Source of the DNA: JADZGC01 sp964391595
GTDB taxonomy: Bacteria > Patescibacteriota > Saccharimonadia > CAILAD01 > GCA-016700035
DNA: 64,000 nt
Reading direction: 5' to 3'
Assembly: GCA_964391595.1 (NCBI GenBank)
Contig: CAYMMM010000002.1
Span: forward strand, 25,474-89,473
Positions 60,056-64,000 of this stretch are shown here, one piece after another. The notes under the pieces are model-generated. The model did no database searches, was not told the DNA's origin, and saw nothing but the letters and a program-made list of their open reading frames with translations. A program made the position numbers and the translations under genes. Within the stretch, counting starts at the first letter, position 1. Every line of letters begins with the position of its first letter.

Positions 60056-60469
60056 TTGTCTTTCCGAACAACTCAGTCGAACTGGCTCAAGGAAGCAAGC
60101 AAGCGGGTCTACAACGGCAACGGCAAGAGACCCACGACGCTGCTCGACGTTCAGTTCACCGACTGTCAGGATGGCTGGAACTGCGTGGTCGTGCAGGATC
60201 CAGACCTGGTCGTGCGCTTCCTCTTCGAGGAGCTCGTCACCAAGCCGGGCACGCCAATGTCCAACTCCCAGTATCGTGGCCTGCGCAAGCTGCTGGTCGC
60301 GGTCTGCGAGCTGGCCGTGCGGAAGGAGGCGGCGGGTAGTGTCCTGCGAGGCCACCGAGAGCTCATGGATGCTCTCGCGGCCAACATGCCGGACCTCAAC
60401 GCCGAATTGCGGGAGCACGAGGAGGCGCTTCGTCGCGCCGCACTCGACCCCGTCGCGGCCATCGCCTGA
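60056..60469 (+). CDS. G+C-rich gene of unknown function (137 residues)
   Basis: Starts at TTG 60056 after AAGGAAGG (60041-60048). Soluble, no signal: SFRTTQSNWLKEASKRVYNG, a central beta segment with two cysteines (DVQFTDCQDGWNCVVVQDPDLVVRF), then a helical half (SNSQYRGLRKLLVAVCELAVRKEAAG) and a helical acidic-basic tail. Codons end mainly in G or C. Not recognised; convergent with the similar G+C-rich gene at 60610. Confidence 0.65.
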   Translation: MSFRTTQSNWLKEASKRVYNGNGKRPTTLLDVQFTDCQDGWNCVVVQDPDLVVRFLFEELVTKPGTPMSNSQYRGLRKLLVAVCELAVRKEAAGSVLRGHRELMDALAANMPDLNAELREHEEALRRAALDPVAAIA

Positions 60470-60513
60470 CAGCGACGAGTTCAACCGCACAGTCTTCACG
60501 ACTGAGCACACCG

Positions 60514-60547
60514 CCCCGGGACATCACGTCCCGGGGCTCACTTTTTA
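60514..60547 (+). terminator. Intrinsic terminator, plus strand
   Basis: GCCCCGGGAC with GTCCCGGGGC around ATCAC, then TCAC and five T: ends the gene at 60056. Confidence 0.9.
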
Positions 60548-60550
60548 CTA

Positions 60551-60595
60551 AAAGAAAACAGGGTGTTGATCTGGACAAATCCAGACCAACACCCA
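60551..60595 (-). terminator. Intrinsic terminator, minus strand
   Basis: Minus strand GGGTGTTGGTCTGG pairs with CCAGATCAACACCC around a 6-nt loop, followed by TGTTTTCTTTT: ends the gene at 60610. Confidence 0.9.
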
Positions 60596-60609
60596 TAGAT
60601 GTTGTGAGA

Positions 60610-61215
60610 TCAGCTGATTCGTGCCAAACGACCCTCTAGGTCGAAGTCGGGCATGCCTTCATTGATCTGTGAGACCTCCTCACGCGCTTCATGCTCGAGC
60701 CGATCGGACTCGACCGACATGATGCGTTCCAGATCGCTCAGCGCCTGGAGTGCCGCATCAAGCTGAGCATGATCCAGTGGGCGACGTGGTCCTTCGTCGA
60801 GATCCAGCCACTCCTGCTGCGTGTGCGGCAGGCGTGAGAACACAGTCTCGTAGAGCGGATCAAGAGCCAGGACTCGCAACTCCGAGTGCGGACCATTGAT
60901 CAGAAGTGACCACTCACACCAGATCTCCCAGTAGTCGGCCTGGCCCTCGGCCTTGGTGAGCTGCTGGTAGAGCGCCCAGGTCTCGTGTGCACGCCGGAAG
61001 AACTCCAGTGCGAGCACCCGATCCCCGCGACCCGAGGCCATCAGGCCAGTGCGAACCTTCTGAAGGTTGCGAGCGGCGGTGTGCTTACGCGGGCCGAAGT
61101 CGACTTCGCCAACCTCGAGAGCGGCCAGTGCGGCAGCCGTGAGGTCTTCGATGAGGTCGTACAGGCCGATCTTGGTCAGGTGGTCGGATTTGATGGTGGT
61201 ATGTGGTTCTGCCAC
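60610..61215 (-). CDS. G+C-rich gene of unknown function (201 residues)
   Basis: GTG start at 61215 after AAGGGGA. All-helical look with TPR-like periodicity: DLIEDLTAAALAALEVGEVDFGPRKHTAARNLQKVRTGL, then a Trp-rich patch (ETWALYQQLTKAEGQADYWEIWCEWSLLI) and an acidic C-terminus. No signal or membrane helix. Codons are strongly G/C-ended. Unrecognised; one of the island's orphan genes, with its own promoter. Confidence 0.65.
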   Translation of the reverse strand: MAEPHTTIKSDHLTKIGLYDLIEDLTAAALAALEVGEVDFGPRKHTAARNLQKVRTGLMASGRGDRVLALEFFRRAHETWALYQQLTKAEGQADYWEIWCEWSLLINGPHSELRVLALDPLYETVFSRLPHTQQEWLDLDEGPRRPLDHAQLDAALQALSDLERIMSVESDRLEHEAREEVSQINEGMPDFDLEGRLARIS

Positions 61216-61285
61216 AAGTCCCCTTCATTCGTAGGTGCGTTTACAGATGGCAACAGGGGCGTGTGAGCCCCCGCGCAAGTCTCTT

Positions 61286-61314
61286 ATGTTAGCAGAATAT
61301 GAGAAGTTTGTCAA
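61286..61314 (-). promoter_or_regulatory. Promoter of the 201-residue gene
   Basis: Minus strand TTGACA (61314-61309), 17-bp spacer, TAACAT (61291-61286). A GGGGC/GCCCC hairpin falls in the roughly 60-nt leader. Confidence 0.7.
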
Positions 61315-61364
61315 AGGGTCTTGGCAACTTTCTGTAATCTGGCCAATCTCGGTAAGTAACTAAT

Positions 61365-61403
61365 AAAAAGATGAAGCGCCAACCCTTTTACAGGTTGACG
61401 CTT
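61365..61403 (-). terminator. Terminator of the small overlapping gene pair
   Basis: Minus strand AAGCGTCAACC pairs with GGTTGGCGCTT (11 bp, one G-U), then CATCTTTTT. The stem lies about 100 nt beyond the stop at 61502. Confidence 0.75.
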
Positions 61404-61501
61404 ATTTGGACTTACGGTGAGTTACATGACTCCTCCGATGGTCGTGGGTGGTGAGCAGCATAAGGCCTTGAAGACGTTATGTGCTCGTGTAGATCGAGAG
61501 G

Positions 61502-61789
61502 CTACTTCCGCAGCTTGTGGCTGTGGTGCCGCGGGCCACTGTAGACCTTACCCTCGATGTGGGGTTGTCCGCTCGGGTTACGGTGACCGTCCCAGTAGTC
61601 CGCACCGCAGCGAAGCGGCTTGGATACACGCAGATCGATCTCGACGTCGTCACCCGTGAAGGGTGCCGCGAGCTCCTGCGCCAAGGGGGCGTAGAAATCC
61701 GGATCCTCATCCGGGATCTCATGACCCTGGGCGCGCAACTGGCGCTCGAAGTCATGATTCGAGATCGGCTTGAGCAGCAGATGCCTCAC
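61502..61789 (-). CDS. Small G+C-rich protein (95 residues), coupled to the upstream ORF
   Basis: GTG 61789 overlaps the stop of the 50-codon ORF (GTGA). The product is polar: helical start RHLLLKPISNHDFERQLRAQ, acidic middle (HEIPDEDPDFYAPLAQEL; FTGDDVEIDLRV), and a His/Lys-rich end (PRHHSHKLRK). Almost every third codon base is G or C in this frame, which supports it over the open frames on the other strand. AAGGATGG precedes the start. Function unknown. Confidence 0.55.
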   Translation of the reverse strand: MRHLLLKPISNHDFERQLRAQGHEIPDEDPDFYAPLAQELAAPFTGDDVEIDLRVSKPLRCGADYWDGHRNPSGQPHIEGKVYSGPRHHSHKLRK

Positions 61790-61938
61790 TTGCCACCATC
61801 CTTCGTGCTCGTGATGAGCTGTCGGGGCGCGGGTGTGGTGATCACCATCTCCCGGATGGGGAGCTCGCGCTGCCAGACCATGGTCGTGAGACCCTGACCG
61901 CTGTCTCGGCGCTTGCTGCACTGCGTTGCCTTCATCAT
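61786..61938 (-). CDS. Small G+C-rich ORF (50 residues)
   Basis: Double ATG (61938 and 61935) after GGAAGGA. Product begins MMKATQCSKRRDSGQ, contains TTMVWQRELPIREMVITTP and ends STKDGGK. G/C third-position bias is strong. Its TGA overlaps the next start. No promoter was identified clearly upstream; transcription may come from the 475-residue gene. Confidence 0.45.
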   Translation of the reverse strand: MMKATQCSKRRDSGQGLTTMVWQRELPIREMVITTPAPRQLITSTKDGGK

Positions 61939-62071
61939 TGAAGCAGTAGTTTCCTTCCGTGCGGGGAATAGGTGCGAATGAGAAGTCTAGATGATGCCCG
62001 TGCGAACGAGCTCCTTCGAGGCCTCTCCCGCAACACTCTGCGCTTAGGTGCAACAAAGTGCTCTGGGAGAG

Positions 62072-62087
62072 GACAAAACGTTTGGAA
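62072..62087 (+). repeat. 16-bp inverted repeat, left copy
   Basis: GACAAAACGTTTGGAA; its reverse complement occurs at 63922-63937. The pair flanks the 475-residue gene and its leader's start. Confidence 0.5.
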
Positions 62088-62204
62088 TGTGGTCTTGAGA
62101 CCGGGGAGTAAAGCATATCCGGTGTGACCCAGATAAACTCGAGTACGATACGAATCGCACCCCTCCCCGGCCTCGCGGCGTCCTCTGTACTGGAATGTGG
62201 CGTT

Positions 62205-62275
62205 GAGGGGCCAGAGGCAGGCGCGGGAGGCGCCTTTGTGGTCGACTTGCGTCAAACCACGGCCTCCAGCCCCTC
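62205..62275 (-). ncRNA. Three-way-junction RNA element after the 475-residue gene
   Basis: Minus-strand fold: outer GAGGGGC/GCCCCTC, a 2x2 internal loop, then GAGGC/GCCTC, enclosing GTGGT...ACCAC with an inner GAC-GCAA-GTC (GNRA tetraloop) and AGGCGC/GCGCCT. Every arm is perfectly paired. The GNRA loop exists only on the minus strand, supporting that direction. It starts 25 nt after the stop codon. Confidence 0.55.
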
Positions 62276-62299
62276 GCGGTACCCAGCTGAACTGAGCAG

Positions 62300-63727
62300 C
62301 TACTTCTTGCCGCCCTTCTTCATGCGCTGCTTCTCCTTGGTGCCCTTGCCAGCGCCGGCCACGACCTGTCCACGCGAGGCGGACGAGCCGGGGACTCCCT
62401 GAGCGTTGGCCTTGCCCGTGGCGAAGCGGCGCTGGCGCTCGATCCACGCCAGCGGATCGACCGTCGGTTGCTGCTGGGGCGGGTTCGGCGCGTCGCGCTT
62501 CTCCTGTCCCGTTCGCTTGGCCGCCGTGCGGTCCTCCCAGAGCTGTGTGAGCTCCTCGTAGAACCCCCGAAGGAGCGTCTCGAGCTGCTCGAGCACCGGG
62601 ATGGGGAGCTGCCGCAGCACCGCCCGCCTCAGCTGACCGGAGTACACGTGGACACTCTCGTCCTCGTGCTCCCGCAGCTTCCGCTGGTAGTACTTGGTGT
62701 AGTCCCGCACTCCACCGTCGTACTCGATGTGCACCAAGTGCACGATCGAATCGACGAGCCGCTTGACGGTCTCCTGGTTCTCGAGCCACTCCTGGAAGGA
62801 AGGCTCGAGGGCCTGGATCTCGCCGACCAGGGCGTTCAGCTCACCCTTACGCAACTGACGCTGCTTCTTCACGAAGATGATCAGAAGCTCGCGTCCGCGC
62901 GAGGACAAGCTGGCCTGGTACCAGTCGTAGTGCGGTCCGTCGATGATGGACTGCACGAACGTCGTCTTGACCTGGCGGTCGGACGGCGTCGACTGGAGGG
63001 GCTGGGGTTCCGCCGGCGTGAGCTCACGCATCTCGCGATGCAGCTCGACCAACATCCGGTAGAAGATGCGGTGACGACGGTTCCGCCTGCAGAGCGCCAC
63101 GAAGGTGTGCAGACGCGCTGCACCAGCCTCGGAGAGGTTCCGCTTGTACCAGTTGATCCTCCCGTTCGGGAGATCCAGTCGGATCATGCGGATGACGTCC
63201 TCCACCAACTCGTCGCGCGTGGCGCGCTCGTCAGTGGGGGCGAGGTAGCCCATCGAGACTGCGTACTCTTCGAGGGCCATCCAGTCCTCCACGGAGCGCA
63301 GTTCGCTCTTGAGCTCGGCGAGGTCCCGCTGGAACGGCGTCAGGTTCGGGTCGACGTCCTTGGACGGCTTCGCCTGGTTCTGCTCCTGCGGCTCGCCGGT
63401 GGCGGGCTCCGTGTCGGTCACGAGATGGAGCACGGGTGCTCCCTCGCTGACCACGATCGGCTGCTTCGAGGACTTCAAGGCCTCGATACGCCGATCCAAC
63501 TCGGTGGGCTCGGTCTCCGCGTCGTACATGCGAAGTCCACGCTCCACCTCCTCGGGGTTGGAGCTGCTGAGGAAGCCGACGATCATGTCGTCGAGCCTGC
63601 TGTTACCCGTCGTACGACGGGCGGGGATGTGGCTCGCCTTGAGGGTGGCCGTGAGCAGCTGGTCCTCGGAGATGGCGACCGACGGCTCGGTGGTCTTGGT
63701 GGTCTTGATGCTGGACTTGTTGGACAT
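62300..63727 (-). CDS. G+C-rich gene of unknown function with internal repeats (475 residues)
   Basis: ATG 63727, AAAAGGAG 8 nt upstream. No signal or membrane helix. Thr/Ser-rich start, acidic linker, helical core of about 300 residues and a basic, low-complexity end (Pro/Gln, Gly/Lys). Two core segments are alike: INWYKRNLSEAGAARLHTFVALCRRN (about 195-220) and YDWYQASLSSRGRELLIIFVKKQRQ (about 267-291); a third, YTKYYQRKLREHEDE, may be related. The WY..xL..xG pattern suggests a duplicated helical unit. Codons are strongly G/C-ended. Family unknown. Confidence 0.7.
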   Translation of the reverse strand: MSNKSSIKTTKTTEPSVAISEDQLLTATLKASHIPARRTTGNSRLDDMIVGFLSSSNPEEVERGLRMYDAETEPTELDRRIEALKSSKQPIVVSEGAPVLHLVTDTEPATGEPQEQNQAKPSKDVDPNLTPFQRDLAELKSELRSVEDWMALEEYAVSMGYLAPTDERATRDELVEDVIRMIRLDLPNGRINWYKRNLSEAGAARLHTFVALCRRNRRHRIFYRMLVELHREMRELTPAEPQPLQSTPSDRQVKTTFVQSIIDGPHYDWYQASLSSRGRELLIIFVKKQRQLRKGELNALVGEIQALEPSFQEWLENQETVKRLVDSIVHLVHIEYDGGVRDYTKYYQRKLREHEDESVHVYSGQLRRAVLRQLPIPVLEQLETLLRGFYEELTQLWEDRTAAKRTGQEKRDAPNPPQQQPTVDPLAWIERQRRFATGKANAQGVPGSSASRGQVVAGAGKGTKEKQRMKKGGKK

Positions 63728-63962
63728 GGTTAGTCACTCCTTTTCTGCCCGAAGGCACAATCCCCTGAGGGGAGCATTGACCACCTATGGTCTCCGCATA
63801 TCTGTTGGCTATCTGATGATCAGGTATGCAGCTGATCCGCTCCAGATAGGAACAGAATGGCAACAGATATGAGTCAGATAGATATCAGATACGCGGAGAC
63901 CAGATAGATCACCTGGTATATTTCCAAACGTTTTGTCAAAGTAAACCTAGCAAATTGCTAGG
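63728..63962 (-). promoter_or_regulatory. Leader of the 475-residue gene with alternative helices
   Basis: About 235 nt. Segment C (63788-63807) can form a 17-bp helix with segment A (63886-63902; one G-U) or an 11-bp helix with segment B (63861-63871). Both use 63797-63804, so they exclude one another, as in riboswitch or attenuator designs. CAGATA/TATCTG hexamers recur seven times. A CCCC-TCA-GGGG hairpin and a TGCC-TTCG-GGCA hairpin follow before the ribosome site. Confidence 0.6.
63922..63937 (-). repeat. 16-bp inverted repeat, right copy
   Basis: TTCCAAACGTTTTGTC on the plus strand, reverse complement of 62072-62087. It falls just after the operator-like palindrome in the direction of transcription. 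Confidence 0.5.
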
Positions 63963-63968
63963 GTTTAC
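63941..63968. promoter_or_regulatory. Operator-like palindrome at the transcription start
   Basis: GTAAACC-TAGCAA, one central A, TTGCTA-GGGTTTAC: 13-bp arms with one bulged G. It abuts the -10 element and covers the predicted start site, the place where a repressor would act. Confidence 0.6.
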
Positions 63969-63997
63969 ATATTATCACAGATATAGCTTTTTGTCAA
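63969..63997 (-). promoter_or_regulatory. Consensus promoter of the 475-residue gene
   Basis: Minus strand TTGACA (63997-63992), 17-bp spacer, TAATAT (63974-63969): nearly perfect sigma-70 consensus. Start near 63962. Confidence 0.8.
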
Positions 63998-64000
63998 TAA

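Larger units (their letters stand above)
61939..62299 (-). other. Gene-free stretch after the 475-residue gene
   Basis: No supported gene. It holds a folded element (62205-62275), one copy of the 16-bp inverted repeat (62072-62087) and further short G+C-rich inverted repeats. Confidence 0.5.

Noticed and set aside
61416..61440. Start-stop ORF (ATG TAA) with GGAGG on the minus strand
   Set aside because: Could be a translational stall element, but a five-base ribosome site next to ATG can occur by chance and no downstream gene depends on it.
61517..61897. 126-codon plus-strand frame
   Set aside because: Looks protein-like at first, but third-position G/C bias and ribosome sites favour the two overlapping minus-strand genes; no start signal on the plus strand.
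61935..62789. 284-codon minus-strand frame overlapping the end of the 475-residue gene
   Set aside because: Out of frame with the real gene, Arg/Ala/Gly-biased composition, no ribosome site; it crosses the folded element at 62205-62275.
62468..63733. 421-codon open frame on the plus strand
   Set aside because: Antisense shadow of the 475-residue gene. G+C-rich codons on one strand keep the opposite frame open; the product is a Leu/Val/Arg/Asp-biased sequence and the minus-strand gene has promoter, leader and ribosome site.
63780..63910. CRISPR-like repeat array
   Set aside because: The repeats are hexamers in both orientations with irregular spacing; no repeat-spacer unit.

Overview
The window looks like a piece of a small-genome Patescibacteria/CPR chromosome, most like Candidatus Saccharibacteria (TM7). 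The grounds are the inferred gene content: a type IV pilus operon with PilM/N/O, LytR-CpsA-Psr and Mur-ligase cell-wall genes, small exported proteins of unknown function, a DnaG without zinc ligands, the standard genetic code, and very compact operons with ATGA-type overlaps. The phylum is an inference; no 16S rRNA gene is present. A 100-N scaffold gap lies at 55939-56038.

Layout. 1-7219 (minus): type IV pilus genes (pilB start, a small pilus gene, pilO, pilN, pilM), a 1,027-residue exported protein and a membrane-anchored protein. 7350-13418: ychF, a transglutaminase-like protein, a HIT protein, an unknown gene, efp, rpsR-ssb-rpsF and a PRC-barrel-like gene. 13511-28138: a tiny membrane peptide, recX-recA, a RodZ-like gene, ftsK, RNase J, family 4 uracil-DNA glycosylase, pnp, rpsO, truB, a degenerate DHH protein, rpsT and holA. 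28135-44070: mutM, polA, a TrmB-like regulator, an SPFH protein, sigA, dnaG, a serine hydrolase, arginase, a MurE-like ligase and a MutY-like glycosylase. 44141-55763: LCP protein, an ART-like pair, rarA, an AlkD-like protein, GDPD, CapA-like, lysozyme-like and RlpA-like proteins, msrB and pepF. 55787-58781: a tRNA cluster around a roughly 600-nt gene-free, hairpin-dense region. 58821-64000: phosphoglucose isomerase, then an island of G+C-rich genes of unknown function.

Two styles of gene expression coexist. Many first genes of ordinary operons have a -10 hexamer (TATAAT, TATACT) only 6-9 nt before the ATG, which predicts leaderless mRNAs. In contrast, G+C-rich orphan genes (SPFH at 32975, RlpA-like at 52919, and those at 60056, 60610 and 62300) have full -35/-10 promoters with 17-bp spacing, 5' leaders of about 60-260 nt rich in hairpins, a clear Shine-Dalgarno sequence and mostly strong intrinsic terminators. 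Their codons end mainly in G or C, unlike their neighbours.

The best candidate for something undescribed is the minus-strand unit 57232-56169. A promoter is followed by about 600 nt packed with perfect stems, then tRNA-Phe, a tRNA-Gly-like gene without U33, and a 125-nt tRNA-like molecule with extra hairpins, ending at an intrinsic terminator. This recalls large ornate RNAs such as GOLLD and ROOL, which are known to sit beside tRNAs. The second candidate is the leader of the 475-residue gene at 62300-63727, which can form two mutually exclusive long helices downstream of an operator-like palindrome.
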